A program made the translations under genes and the position numbers. From the NCBI GenBank assembly GCA_046074525.1, contig JBJTOK010000062.1, positions 33,719-97,718 on the forward strand: 64,000 bases of DNA, written 5' to 3'. Shown here in pieces: positions 9,737-18,503 of the stretch. Position 1 is the stretch's first letter. Each line of letters starts with the position of its first letter. A model generated the notes under the pieces. It saw only the letters and a program-made list of their open reading frames with translations. It was not told where the DNA came from and ran no database searches. This DNA is from JAHEZL01 sp046074525 (GTDB lineage: Bacteria > Bacteroidota > Bacteroidia > Flavobacteriales_C > GCA-002722245).

Positions 9737-9770
9737 AGTGGCGATAGATCTAGGCTAATCTATCGCCACT
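9737..9770. terminator. Perfect 13-bp hairpin after the surface-protein gene
   Basis: AGTGGCGATAGAT at 9737-9749 pairs exactly with 9758-9770 around an 8-base loop, 7 bases after the stop codon. There is no T run on the plus-strand side; six A precede the stem, so a classical T tail exists only for transcription from the right. It may be a bidirectional transcription end. The rest of 9771-9965 shows nothing I can name. Confidence 0.6.
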
Positions 9771-9965
9771 GCTTACACCTACTCATCCACCACGAACTTT
9801 CTCATCTTATCCAAAATGAAAAATATTTTTACTAGAAATACCAACTTTCTAATTCGTTACATTTTTTCAATTAATGTCGGAAAAAGGAAAAGGTCACCCG
9901 AGGTATGTTATTTTTTTTCAAGTGAATTAAGACCGAAGCTCCGACTTAACCCATCCATGAAAAAA

Positions 9966-10664
9966 CTATATCTTCCTCATTTTCTCTTTCACCTGGTAAA
10001 AAGCACCATCCCTGTACTCAAACTTGCCTATGATTTCATAGTATTTAAACCCTTCGTCCTCGCTCACGAAATCGCGATTGGTTTCTTTGTAGAGAAAGGA
10101 TTTCTCGTCGGGGTTGTAAGTCAGGTAATGACTTTCAATCTCCTCACCTTCCACATATTGTTCGGCTTCATTTTCCCAGAAGTTGTTTAAAAACGACACC
10201 GAATAAGAAGCTGAGCTGTCGTATTTGGTTTGGGCTTCATCAGCAAAAGTTTTCATAGGCACGAGCTGCAGGGTGTCATCCACCAGTTTGCAGTGGTAAG
10301 CACGGGTGTATTTCATTCCCTCATCGCCTTTTCCGGTGAAAGAATCATCGGTGAGCACCAGATATTCACCTTCGTTTACCTTCTGCAAATCCACTACCGG
10401 CGCAGTAAAAGCGAAATCTTTCCTGAGTTCTTTTTTACCCACGTAAATCTTCCCGCTTTTCTTCTCCACTTTGAGTTTCCCGTCGGAGGAAGCAAGCTGG
10501 TCTTTATCTTTCTTTTCGGCAACTACCAGCAGTTCTACCTTTTTAGGCTGTTCAATAGCGCAGCTGAAGATTTCCTGTTCTTCCTGTTTCTGTTTTTCTT
10601 CTTTCACATCAGAATTACAAGCTGTAAGAGCGATTAAGGCTAAGAGGGCGATTTGAGTTTTCAT
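9966..10664 (-). CDS. Lipoprotein of unknown function
   Basis: 232 residues from the ATG at 10664, preferred over one eight codons upstream because MKTQIALLALIALTAC is then a compact lipoprotein signal with lipobox LTAC (Cys16). The mature protein is highly charged, with a Glu/Lys-rich linker (DVKEEKQKQEEQE) followed by beta-rich sequence including EYLVLTDDSFTGKGDEGMKYTRAYHCKLVDDTLQLVP. No catalytic motif is visible and I do not recognise the family. It lies alone on the minus strand, 92 bases or more from either neighbour. Probably periplasmic or surface anchored. Confidence 0.7.
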   Translation of the reverse strand: MKTQIALLALIALTACNSDVKEEKQKQEEQEIFSCAIEQPKKVELLVVAEKKDKDQLASSDGKLKVEKKSGKIYVGKKELRKDFAFTAPVVDLQKVNEGEYLVLTDDSFTGKGDEGMKYTRAYHCKLVDDTLQLVPMKTFADEAQTKYDSSASYSVSFLNNFWENEAEQYVEGEEIESHYLTYNPDEKSFLYKETNRDFVSEDEGFKYYEIIGKFEYRDGAFYQVKEKMRKI

Positions 10665-10782
10665 GGTTTTTCGTATTTGATAACTCAAAGATGGATGCTA
10701 TTCCGTTGGAAAAAAGAGGTGTTTTAGGGTACGTCGGGGCTGCTTTATTAAGCGTTGGAGAATTTTGATTATTTGAAGGTGC

Positions 10783-11436
10783 CTAGCCCTCATTCCTGCA
10801 AATATTAACCTTCTCTCCTTCCGGAAGCGAATGAAAATCAATTTCCACCCAGTAAAACAACACGAAGAAAAGCATGATAGGAATAATGGTAAAGAAAATC
10901 ATTTTGAATCCTTGTTTATTGTCCCCGTGGAATAAAGTAAAAGTGAATAATGTCCAAAGCAGCATACACAGAAAAATGATAGTATTGATCTTCTCTCGCT
11001 CCAAGGTAACCGAATGAATTCCCCAGTTATAAACCAAATAGACGCAAACAACAGCCACCGATCCCAGTACCAATCCACACATCTTTGGTTTACTTGTCTT
11101 ATACAAAGGGAAATAATTGTGCCTGAAAGAAGTGAGGGAAACCAAAATAAAAATGAAGAAAAACAAAAGATAAATTGTCCGATTCACAACGGCATCGCAT
11201 GGTCCGTAGGACTGAAAACCCGCAGTGCACTCACAAACGTGAGGTTGATCCAGGTGCACATAAATCACGAAAGCAAAAAGAACATATTCTATTACTACCA
11301 GAGCCACAATAATTTTTTGCGCTGTTTTTCCCTGCGACAGTAAGCCCCTGATGTATTGAAAGAAAACCATCAGCCAGCCATGAAGAGCCAGCGCGCCTGT
11401 TATTACAAAAAGACCAAGCCAAAAAAGTTTATCCAT
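10783..11436 (-). CDS. Multi-pass membrane protein of unknown function
   Basis: 217 residues with about six hydrophobic segments (near residues 4-26, 43-62, 88-106, 124-143, 158-177 and 183-200). A soluble loop at about 65-88 contains four cysteines (HVCECTAGFQSYGPC), unusual for such a small membrane protein and possibly a metal or disulfide site. No family recognised. Separate from its neighbours: the lipoprotein gene lies downstream on the same strand, and a plus-strand sensor kinase gene lies upstream, so it is divergent from that kinase. Confidence 0.65.
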   Translation of the reverse strand: MDKLFWLGLFVITGALALHGWLMVFFQYIRGLLSQGKTAQKIIVALVVIEYVLFAFVIYVHLDQPHVCECTAGFQSYGPCDAVVNRTIYLLFFFIFILVSLTSFRHNYFPLYKTSKPKMCGLVLGSVAVVCVYLVYNWGIHSVTLEREKINTIIFLCMLLWTLFTFTLFHGDNKQGFKMIFFTIIPIMLFFVLFYWVEIDFHSLPEGEKVNICRNEG

Positions 11437-11617
11437 AAAACCCGCAAGATTAAAAACAACAAGCCGCCATCATCAACCATAGGGAGAGCTTTCCGACAGC
11501 GGTCTTGTTGTCTTTGTAAGTGATTATCCTCAAGAACATGAACCAAAAATATATCGTGATACTTTATTAAGAAGTAGTCTTTTATTATTCGTTGCTTTTT
11601 CCTCTGAAAGCGTTTTT

Positions 11618-11625
11618 TATCTTTG
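11618..11625 (+). promoter_or_regulatory. TAnnTTTG -7 promoter element of the propeller sensor kinase
   Basis: TATCTTTG matches the Bacteroidota -7 consensus exactly. Transcription would begin near 11632, which excludes the in-frame TTG at 11623 and points to the ATG at 11641. Confidence 0.5.
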
Positions 11626-11640
11626 ATTAGATTGGGAAAG

Positions 11641-14600
11641 ATGTTGAGAAAACTCAAGAATATATTTATGTTTTTTCGAGAGTGGATTTCCCTCTTGGAG
11701 AAGAGGGGTACGAAGGCTTTTAGCGTGGTAGCAGGGAGATGGAAACTGCATAAGAGATCCATCTCCCTCCTCCCACACATCCCAACACACCCCTCTCCTC
11801 CGAGAGGGAAGGCATGGGGTGCATTCTTCGCATTCATTCTCACCCTCGCTCTCACTCCCACTCTTTTCTCCCAGGCTTACAACTTCCGCAACTACTCCGT
11901 TAAAGATGGCGTTGCGCAATCGCAGGTGTACAGCCTCCTCCAGGATTCCCGCGGTTTCCTATGGATGGGCACACGCGGCGGAGGTATCACCCGCTTTGAT
12001 GGCGTGAACTTTAAAACCTATAGCGTTCGTGACGGACTCATCAATAACTACATTTTCAATATCTGCGAAGATACCGAACACAATTTATGGATAGGTACTA
12101 CCGACGGACTCTCGAAATACAATGGCATCTCTTTCCAGAACTTCAAGCCTGCAGGAAGCACTTCGCAGTTATGGGTGCAGGAAATCGCTATCGACAAACA
12201 GGGCGGAAAATGGCTGGCCACCAACGAAGGTGTTTACCTCCTCCGCAACAATAAATTCATCAACGTCAGCGAAAAACTCAAGCAAAAGAAAGCCGTAGTC
12301 AATGCGATCCACGTCGACAAATACGGCGCTATCTGGTACGGAACATCGGAAGGCTTATATAAAATCACTAAAAAAGGATCTTCCTATTCTCTCGAAAAAA
12401 GAGGGAAATCGGCGCGCTTCATCTACAATTCCATTACGGCTATCAAAGAGGACCACAAAGGAGGTATTTATATTGGCACCTATGGCAACGGCGCTTACCA
12501 CTTCGATGGCGTTACTTTTTCCCGTATCGACTCCAATGAGGTTTTGAACCGCCAAACCGTACTCGATATCTTCTTTGATAAACACGACAATATTTGGATA
12601 GCCACCCTCAGCAAAGGCGTTGCGCAATACAACACCATCGCGAAATCCCTCACCTGGCTCACCGAAAATGAAGGTTTAAGCAACAACCACGTGCGCAGCA
12701 TTACCCAGGACAACAGTGGTAATTTCTGGTTTGGTACTTCCGGTGGCGGTGTGTGCAACTATTTCGGGAAACAATTTACCAATTATGATAAGAGTTCAGG
12801 ATTGGCAGGAAATTTCATTTACAGCATTTTTCGCGACAGTCATAAAAGGTTATGGATCGGTGCTTCCGATAAAGGCGTAAGCATTCTCGACAGCGCCGGA
12901 TTCTCCTCTTTCAACTCCGAAAATGGGTTTGCCGATGTGAAGGTGAAAGCCATCAGCGAAGATGATTTCGGGAATGTGTACATCGGCACCGACGGTCAGG
13001 GTTTATACCGCTACGATTCCACGGGATTTCACTTGCTTGAGGGATTCAACAAAAAATATATACGAGCTATTGTAAAAGGCAACGACAGCTCTTTATGGGT
13101 AGCCACTGCCGGAACAGGATTGTATAAAATCACCATCACAAGTTATGGCACTTCTACTAAAAATTTCACTACTCAGGACGGACTCTTACACAACAGGCTC
13201 ACCACTTTACACATCGATAAAAACAATCGCTTGTGGTACGGCACCGAAAGCGATGGCGTGGGCTGTGTGAAGGACGACATCGTGCAAAGACTGCAATGGA
13301 GCGTTCGCGACGGACTGCGCTCCAACTCCATCCGCTGCTTCGCCGAGGACAAAAGTGGTTACCTGTGGATAGGTACAGCCGGCGCAGGAATTTCCTCAGT
13401 GCAACTATATGAAGAAGATTTCAAAATCAGCTCTTACAACCACGACAACGGACTCACCTCTTCCAACATTTATTTGTTGTGCATCGATCAATCGAACAAT
13501 TTGTTTGTGGGAACCGAAACCGGACTCGATTACCTTTCTTTCGATAAGCAACGCAAACCATTGCAGATAAAGCACTACAGCAAAGGAGAAGGATTTACAG
13601 GCATCGAAACCTGCCAGAATGCAGTATGGAGCGACAATAACGGCACCATCTGGTTTGGTACCATCAACGGACTTTCCAAGTACAACGCGGCCAATAAAGT
13701 GAAAAATGAATACGCACCCATTATCAGTATCAGCGATGTGAAATTGTTTTATGAAAGCATTTCTTCCACCAGTTTCAAAAATTATGCGGGCGATTGGAAT
13801 AAAGTGAAATATCTGGAATTGCCCTACAACCAAAATCACCTGAGTTTCGATTTTATGGCCATCAACTTCAGCAATCCTGAAGCCGTGAAATACCAGTGGA
13901 AGCTGGATGGCTTTGATGAAATCTGGTCGCCAGCAAGCAACGAGCACAGCATTGTGTATTCGAATTTGAGTCCGGGAACCTACACCTTCATGGTCAAGGC
14001 CTGCAACGAAGATGGTGTTTGGAATGCAGAGCCAGTAGTACTTTCCTTCGTTATCAATGCCCCATTCTGGATGCGCTGGTGGTTCATTACGCTTGTTATC
14101 GTGGTTATCGGCAGCAGTATCTTCTTCCTCTTCAAATGGAGAGTAAACCGCATCCAGGCCAGGGCCGATGCCGAAAACAAGAAGATACAAATGGAAAAAG
14201 ATATTGTTGAGCTCGAACAAAAAGCTTTGAGATTACAAATGAATCCGCATTTCATTTTCAATGCGCTCAACTCGATACAGTCGCAAATAGGCACGAACAA
14301 CGATCAGGCAGCACGTTACTATCTCGCGAAATTTTCGCGACTGATGCGTCAAATCCTTGATAATTCACGCAACACTTTCATCACCCTGGAAGAAGAAGCG
14401 CATACCATTGAAAACTATCTGCTGATAGAAAAATTTTGTAACGGCGACCGCTTCGATTACACCGTCACCATTCAGGACAGCATTGAGAAAGATTATGTAA
14501 AAATTCCGCCCATGCTGCTGCAGCCCTTTGTGGAAAATGCCATTAAGCACGGACTGAAGCACATCCACGACAAACGCGGAAAAATTGATGTAGAGTTTAT

Positions 14601-14844
14601 TGAAAAGGATAATTTACTGGAATGCTCGGTGACCGACAATGGTATCGGGCGCGTGAAAGCCGGTGAACTCAATCAGGTGAGCAAAGAAACTTACCACAAA
14701 TCCACCGCCCTTCTGGTAACCCAGGAGCGACTCGATTTAATGCAACATGATAAAGCGGTAAAATCGCTGGAAATTATAGATTTGTATAACGAACACGGCA
14801 ATGCCTCAGGAACAAAAGTGATTGTAAGAATACCGATTTCCTAG
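11641..14844 (+). CDS. Two-component regulator propeller / LytS-type sensor histidine kinase
   Basis: 1067 residues from the ATG at 11641. From about residue 80 a periplasmic domain repeats units such as DSRGFLWMGTRGGGITRFDG and KSGYLWIGTAGAGI, the Reg_prop blades of a double beta-propeller, followed by a Y_Y_Y domain (YSNLSPGTYTFMVKACNEDG), one membrane segment near residues 805-825, a coiled coil, then a His_kinase domain (MNPHFIFNALNS, His870) and an ATP-binding domain (PPMLLQPFVENAIKHGL, VTDNGIG). It would sense an extracellular ligand, often a glycan breakdown product in this architecture, and phosphorylate the LytTR regulator encoded 165 bases downstream. Odd: residues about 12-57 are encoded by a palindromic repeat element, and the hydrophobic signal (AFFAFILTLALTPTLFSQA) comes only after it. 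Confidence 0.92.
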   Translation: MLRKLKNIFMFFREWISLLEKRGTKAFSVVAGRWKLHKRSISLLPHIPTHPSPPRGKAWGAFFAFILTLALTPTLFSQAYNFRNYSVKDGVAQSQVYSLLQDSRGFLWMGTRGGGITRFDGVNFKTYSVRDGLINNYIFNICEDTEHNLWIGTTDGLSKYNGISFQNFKPAGSTSQLWVQEIAIDKQGGKWLATNEGVYLLRNNKFINVSEKLKQKKAVVNAIHVDKYGAIWYGTSEGLYKITKKGSSYSLEKRGKSARFIYNSITAIKEDHKGGIYIGTYGNGAYHFDGVTFSRIDSNEVLNRQTVLDIFFDKHDNIWIATLSKGVAQYNTIAKSLTWLTENEGLSNNHVRSITQDNSGNFWFGTSGGGVCNYFGKQFTNYDKSSGLAGNFIYSIFRDSHKRLWIGASDKGVSILDSAGFSSFNSENGFADVKVKAISEDDFGNVYIGTDGQGLYRYDSTGFHLLEGFNKKYIRAIVKGNDSSLWVATAGTGLYKITITSYGTSTKNFTTQDGLLHNRLTTLHIDKNNRLWYGTESDGVGCVKDDIVQRLQWSVRDGLRSNSIRCFAEDKSGYLWIGTAGAGISSVQLYEEDFKISSYNHDNGLTSSNIYLLCIDQSNNLFVGTETGLDYLSFDKQRKPLQIKHYSKGEGFTGIETCQNAVWSDNNGTIWFGTINGLSKYNAANKVKNEYAPIISISDVKLFYESISSTSFKNYAGDWNKVKYLELPYNQNHLSFDFMAINFSNPEAVKYQWKLDGFDEIWSPASNEHSIVYSNLSPGTYTFMVKACNEDGVWNAEPVVLSFVINAPFWMRWWFITLVIVVIGSSIFFLFKWRVNRIQARADAENKKIQMEKDIVELEQKALRLQMNPHFIFNALNSIQSQIGTNNDQAARYYLAKFSRLMRQILDNSRNTFITLEEEAHTIENYLLIEKFCNGDRFDYTVTIQDSIEKDYVKIPPMLLQPFVENAIKHGLKHIHDKRGKIDVEFIEKDNLLECSVTDNGIGRVKAGELNQVSKETYHKSTALLVTQERLDLMQHDKAVKSLEIIDLYNEHGNASGTKVIVRIPIS
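11665..11811. repeat. Palindromic repeat element (TTTCCCTC family) inside the 5' end of the sensor-kinase gene
   Basis: Left arm TTTCCCTCTTGGAGAAGAGG near 11684 pairs with CTCTCCTCCGAGAGGGAA near 11790. The inner sequence (GGGAGATGG ... CCATCTCCC) is itself an inverted repeat. The same arms and inner part occur at 44846-44996 and the arms alone at 50737-50764. The outer right flank has decayed compared with the copy at 44846. Confidence 0.75.
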
Positions 14845-14851
14845 TCCTATC

Positions 14852-14960
14852 CGTCATTGCGAAATTTTTGCACTCAAAAATGAAGCAAACTTATAATGGC
14901 TTATAACCAAATTTGATGAGGAGGTTGCTTCATTTTTGAGTACAAAAATTTCGCAATGAC
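14852..14960. repeat. Palindromic CGTCATTGCG repeat, full copy
   Basis: CGTCATTGCGAAATTTTTG at the left end is matched by CAAAAATTTCGCAATGAC at the right end; inside are AAAAATGAAGCAA and its complement TTGCTTCATTTTT. It sits between the sensor kinase and its response regulator. Other copies in this window: 36181-36224, 39284-39331, 58237-58379 and 61896-62003. Confidence 0.85.
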
Positions 14961-15009
14961 CTGTAGAAGAGAACAGCCGTATTAAAAGAACTGAATAAAA
15001 ATAAAGTAT

Positions 15010-15753
15010 ATGATAAAAGCCATCATCATCGACGACATTGAACAAGCGCGCATCACGCTTAAAAAAGATCTCGAAACCTACGCCAGCGATGTACAAATCA
15101 TCGGCGAAGCCAGTGGTGTTGTTGAAGGCGCCAAACTGCTCAACAAAATACAACCCGATGTATTGTTCCTCGATATTCAGATGCAGGACGGCAGTGGTTT
15201 TGATTTGCTGGATGTATTGAAGGACATTCCATTTAAAATCATTTTCATCACTGCCTCCGATGCTCACGCCATCAAAGCCTTCCGCTATGCAGCCATCGAT
15301 TACCTCATGAAACCGGTTGATCCTGATGAACTGGTGAGCGCTCTCAATAAATTCCGCGAGCAACGATTGAATGAAAACGAGAAATACAAACTGCTCAACG
15401 ATTCATTGAAAAACCATCACAAACCCAATGAGCGACTGGCTTTGCACACACAGGATAAAATCCATATCGTCAATATCAACGAAATCCTGCGCTGCGAAAG
15501 CTCGGTCAACTATACCGAATTCCATTTCAACGGCGGCAAGAAATTACTGGTAACAAAAACATTGAAGGATTTTGAAGATCTGCTTGGCGACCAGGGATTT
15601 TATCGCGTACACCAATCGCATTTGGTGAATACTAAATTCATCAAGGAATTTGTAAAAACCGATGGCGGTTATCTGCTCATGGGCGATGGCTCTAATATTC
15701 CGGTTTCAGTGCGCAAGCGTCCGGAAGTGATGAAGATGCTGGAGGAGTTGTAG
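15010..15753 (+). CDS. LytTR-family response regulator
   Basis: 247 residues. Residues 1-120 are a receiver domain with the acidic pair IIDDIE, the phospho-acceptor Asp55 in LFLDIQMQDG, and Lys in YLMKPV. Residues about 145-247 are a LytTR DNA-binding domain (IVNINEILRCESSVNYTEFHF, FYRVHQSHLVN, MGDGSNIPVSVRKR). The LytS-type sensor kinase directly upstream is its likely partner; a palindromic repeat lies in the gap between the two genes. LytTR regulators bind imperfect direct repeats upstream of their targets; no such pair could be assigned here. Confidence 0.93.
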   Translation: MIKAIIIDDIEQARITLKKDLETYASDVQIIGEASGVVEGAKLLNKIQPDVLFLDIQMQDGSGFDLLDVLKDIPFKIIFITASDAHAIKAFRYAAIDYLMKPVDPDELVSALNKFREQRLNENEKYKLLNDSLKNHHKPNERLALHTQDKIHIVNINEILRCESSVNYTEFHFNGGKKLLVTKTLKDFEDLLGDQGFYRVHQSHLVNTKFIKEFVKTDGGYLLMGDGSNIPVSVRKRPEVMKMLEEL

Positions 15754-15838
15754 ATTATGGTTGCGTTATGAATGCTTTCGCATTGGATTCAAAATGAACT
15801 GCAATTTGATTTAATAAACCTGACAGCAACCAATCCCC

Positions 15839-15858
15839 GATATGATTTTCGTCATATC
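15839..15858. promoter_or_regulatory. CRP/FNR-type operator upstream of ccoI
   Basis: GATATGA (15839-15845), six bases, TCATATC (15852-15858): a perfect inverted repeat with the TGA-N6-TCA spacing of the CRP/FNR family. A -7-like CACTTTTG (15879-15886, one base from TAnnTTTG) lies 30 bases nearer the gene, which would put the operator centre near -41 and the transcript start at about the ATG itself. Confidence 0.6.
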
Positions 15859-15890
15859 CTCTTCCCTTCTTTCCTCCGCACTTTTGTTGC

Positions 15891-18263
15891 ATGAAGGAAC
15901 CCTGCTTCCATTGCGGAGAAGAAATAAAAGAATTATTCGTCGTTGACAAACGTAGTTTCTGCTGTGCAGCCTGCGTGAATGTTTATCAGCTGCTGAATAG
16001 TTCCGGACTGGCTTCTTACTACACACTAGAGCAGTCGCCGGGCTTCTCTCCCAAAATAAAAGAAGAAGCTTTTGCCTTTCTCGACTTGCCTGAGGCAGTT
16101 GAAAAATTACTGGATTTCAAGAGCAGAGATGTGGAGAAAGTGCGACTCGTTCTTCCGCAAATTCATTGCAGCTCCTGTGTATACCTGCTGGAAAACCTTT
16201 ATAAAATCAGGGAAGGGATACTCAACGTCAACGTAAATTTCTCACTCAAGGAAGCTTCCATCTCCTATAACCCGCAAAAAATTTCACTGAAAGAAGTCGC
16301 ATTGCTACTCAGTAAAATCGGCTATGAACCTTCTTTCAAGAAAAAAAACGGGACAGAGAAAGTCGACACGCATTATAAAAAACAACTCTGGAAAATTGGC
16401 GTTGCCGGTTTTTGTTTCGGCAACATCATGCTGCTTAGTTTCCCCGAATACCTAGCCATTTCCGAAATATCAGAAAATTTCAAATTACTCTTCCGTTACC
16501 TTAATGTATTGCTCATACTGCCTGTACTTTTTTACTCGGGAACCGAATATTTCATCAACAGCATCAATGCACTCAAAATAAAAAAAATCAGTATTGACGT
16601 CCCTCTTGCTATTGGTATCGTGGCCTTGTTCGCGAGAAGTCTATACGAAGTTTTCAGCGCTACAGGATCGGGGTATTTTGATACGCTGGCCGGACTCATT
16701 TTCCTTTTGTTGAGCGGACGTTACTTTCAAAACAAGGTATTCGACCAGTTTTCTTTCGAACGTGAACTATACTCCTACTTTCCTCTTGCGGTAATCAAAA
16801 TGGGCGATAAGGAAGAACGCATCCTCATTGAAAATCTGCAGGAAAACGACCATATAAAAATAAAAAATGAAGAGATCCTTCCCTGCGATGCAGAAGTATT
16901 GTCGGAGACAGTGAGTGTCGACCTGAGTTTCATCACGGGCGAGTCGCTTCCTAAAATTTTCAGCAAAGGCGACAAAATTTTTGCGGGGAGTAAAATAAGT
17001 GGAAAGCCTGGTGAATTCAAGGTTTTGCAAAAAACCGACAAAAGCTATCTCGCACAATTATGGAATGAAGTAAAGGCAAGCCGGCAAGATGATGTACTGG
17101 AATCACTCACAGGGCGATTCAGTGCTTATTTCACTTTACTGGTACTGTTCATCGCTGCAACGGCTTTTTCTTATTACTGGCTACACAACAATATCCCGGG
17201 AGCTTTTAATGCTCTTACAGCGGTATTACTTATCACCTGTCCTTGCGCCTCCGCTCTTTCGGCACCTATGGCCCTCGGCAACGCCATACGCCTCATGGCT
17301 AAAAAAGGCTTCTTCCTGAAAAATGCTTTCGTAGTAGAAAAAATAGCAGGAGTAAAAAATGTGGTCCTCGACAAAACAGGAACCATTACTGTAGCCGAAA
17401 AAAATGAATTGAGTTATTACGGATCAACATTAAGCGATCACGAAAAAGCCCTGGTATTTGCCGCTGCAAATGCAAGCAATCACCCGCTAAGTCGGATACT
17501 GGCCGCATACCTCCCTGTATCTGCTTTGCCTGTGGAAAGCTTTAATGAAATAAAAGGCAAAGGTGTGGATGCCGTTGTGCAAGGTATTTCGTTGCGATTA
17601 GGATCTGCAGTGTTTACTGATTCAACAAGCAGTGACGTGAGTGAAAATAAAAACTACGGTTCGGCAGTACACATTTCCATCAGCAATATTTACAAAGGAT
17701 ATTTTTTTATCGAAAGCCGTTATCGTGAAGGCTTATGGGAAATGCTGGATCAACTTTCCAAAACACATAAAATATGTTTGCTCAGCGGCGACCATGCCGA
17801 CAAAAATCCGAAACTGAAGGAGCACTTTAGTACTAAGATGTACTTCAACCAGCATCCCGAAGGAAAAAAAGAAATTATCCAAATACTGCGCGAACAGGGA
17901 AAAACCATGATGGTTGGCGATGGCATTAACGACAGTGCAGCGCTCACCGTGAGTGATGTAGGCATCGCTGTGGCCGACAATGTCAATGCTTTTTATCCCT
18001 CCGCACAGGTGATCATGGACGGTAAGATGTTTACCCTTTTACCTCAAATGCTGCGCTATTCAGGCCTCGTGGTGAAAATTATTTACGCCTGTCTGGCCCT
18101 CTCATTCCTGTATAACATTATAGGTATTGTATTTGCCTGCACTTTGCAAGTCACTCCTTTATTTGCCGCTGTACTCATGCCCATCAGTTCCATTACTGTT
18201 GTTTCTCTGGCTGTTGGCGGAAGTTACATCGCATACAGAAAAGTCTTCGCAGTACGAAACTGA
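15891..18263 (+). CDS. ccoI: Copper-transporting P-type ATPase for cbb3 oxidase assembly (CcoI)
   Basis: 790 residues. The N-terminus has a cysteine-rich module (CFHCGEE, CCAACVNVYQLL) specific to CcoI/FixI-type ATPases, then a heavy-metal-associated domain with CSSC (residues about 80-150), eight membrane segments, phosphatase motif TGES, the transport motif Cys450-Pro-Cys452, the phosphorylation motif DKTGT (Asp494), and GDGINDSAAL in the hinge. It exports Cu(I) to the periplasm for the CuB centre of cbb3 oxidase. It heads the cco gene block, 79 bases before ccoS, and has a CRP/FNR-type box just upstream. The stop codon TGA is itself the left half of the next such box. Context and the N-terminal module make CcoI much likelier than a general copper exporter. 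Confidence 0.93.
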   Translation: MKEPCFHCGEEIKELFVVDKRSFCCAACVNVYQLLNSSGLASYYTLEQSPGFSPKIKEEAFAFLDLPEAVEKLLDFKSRDVEKVRLVLPQIHCSSCVYLLENLYKIREGILNVNVNFSLKEASISYNPQKISLKEVALLLSKIGYEPSFKKKNGTEKVDTHYKKQLWKIGVAGFCFGNIMLLSFPEYLAISEISENFKLLFRYLNVLLILPVLFYSGTEYFINSINALKIKKISIDVPLAIGIVALFARSLYEVFSATGSGYFDTLAGLIFLLLSGRYFQNKVFDQFSFERELYSYFPLAVIKMGDKEERILIENLQENDHIKIKNEEILPCDAEVLSETVSVDLSFITGESLPKIFSKGDKIFAGSKISGKPGEFKVLQKTDKSYLAQLWNEVKASRQDDVLESLTGRFSAYFTLLVLFIAATAFSYYWLHNNIPGAFNALTAVLLITCPCASALSAPMALGNAIRLMAKKGFFLKNAFVVEKIAGVKNVVLDKTGTITVAEKNELSYYGSTLSDHEKALVFAAANASNHPLSRILAAYLPVSALPVESFNEIKGKGVDAVVQGISLRLGSAVFTDSTSSDVSENKNYGSAVHISISNIYKGYFFIESRYREGLWEMLDQLSKTHKICLLSGDHADKNPKLKEHFSTKMYFNQHPEGKKEIIQILREQGKTMMVGDGINDSAALTVSDVGIAVADNVNAFYPSAQVIMDGKMFTLLPQMLRYSGLVVKIIYACLALSFLYNIIGIVFACTLQVTPLFAAVLMPISSITVVSLAVGGSYIAYRKVFAVRN

Positions 18264-18276
18264 TTTCTGTCATATC
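18261..18276. promoter_or_regulatory. CRP/FNR-type half-conserved operator upstream of ccoS-ccoNOQP
   Basis: TGA (18261-18263, the ccoI stop codon), six bases, TCATATC (18270-18276). The right half is identical to the ccoI box; the left half keeps only TGA. A -7-like TACTTTTA at 18318-18325 would place the box centre near -62, the class I position for CRP/FNR activators. Confidence 0.5.
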
Positions 18277-18341
18277 TCCTGCTAAGCAGCATCACTGTAC
18301 GTCTTCCCTCTCCCTGGTACTTTTACCATCAAAACAGAGCC

Positions 18342-18503
18342 ATGAGTGTATTACTTCTATTGATTATCCTGAGTTTACTGATCGCCGCCTTTTTTGTGGG
18401 CTGCTATTACTGGGCGGTAAAAACAGACCAGTTTGAAGACAGCTACACTCCCTCTGTAAGAATTCTTTTTGATGATGAATTAACCAAAAAACAATCAGAG
18501 TAA
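18342..18503 (+). CDS. ccoS: Cytochrome oxidase maturation protein CcoS
   Basis: 53 residues: one membrane helix (residues about 3-25, LLLLIILSLLIAAFFVGCYYW) followed by a short soluble tail beginning AVKTDQFED and including DDE, the usual CcoS layout. CcoS is needed to insert heme b and copper into CcoN. The stop codon overlaps the ATG of ccoNO by one base (TAATG). It is too short for default gene finders but its position between ccoI and ccoN and its sequence make the call firm. Confidence 0.88.
   Translation: MSVLLLLIILSLLIAAFFVGCYYWAVKTDQFEDSYTPSVRILFDDELTKKQSE

Noticed and set aside
11403..11919. Minus-strand open frames across the palindromic element at 11665
   Set aside because: They exist only because the element is palindromic and free of stops; no conserved content.
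13405..14220. 271-codon minus-strand open frame opposite the propeller kinase
   Set aside because: Antisense to the Y_Y_Y and membrane region of a well-supported kinase; composition is that of a shadow frame.
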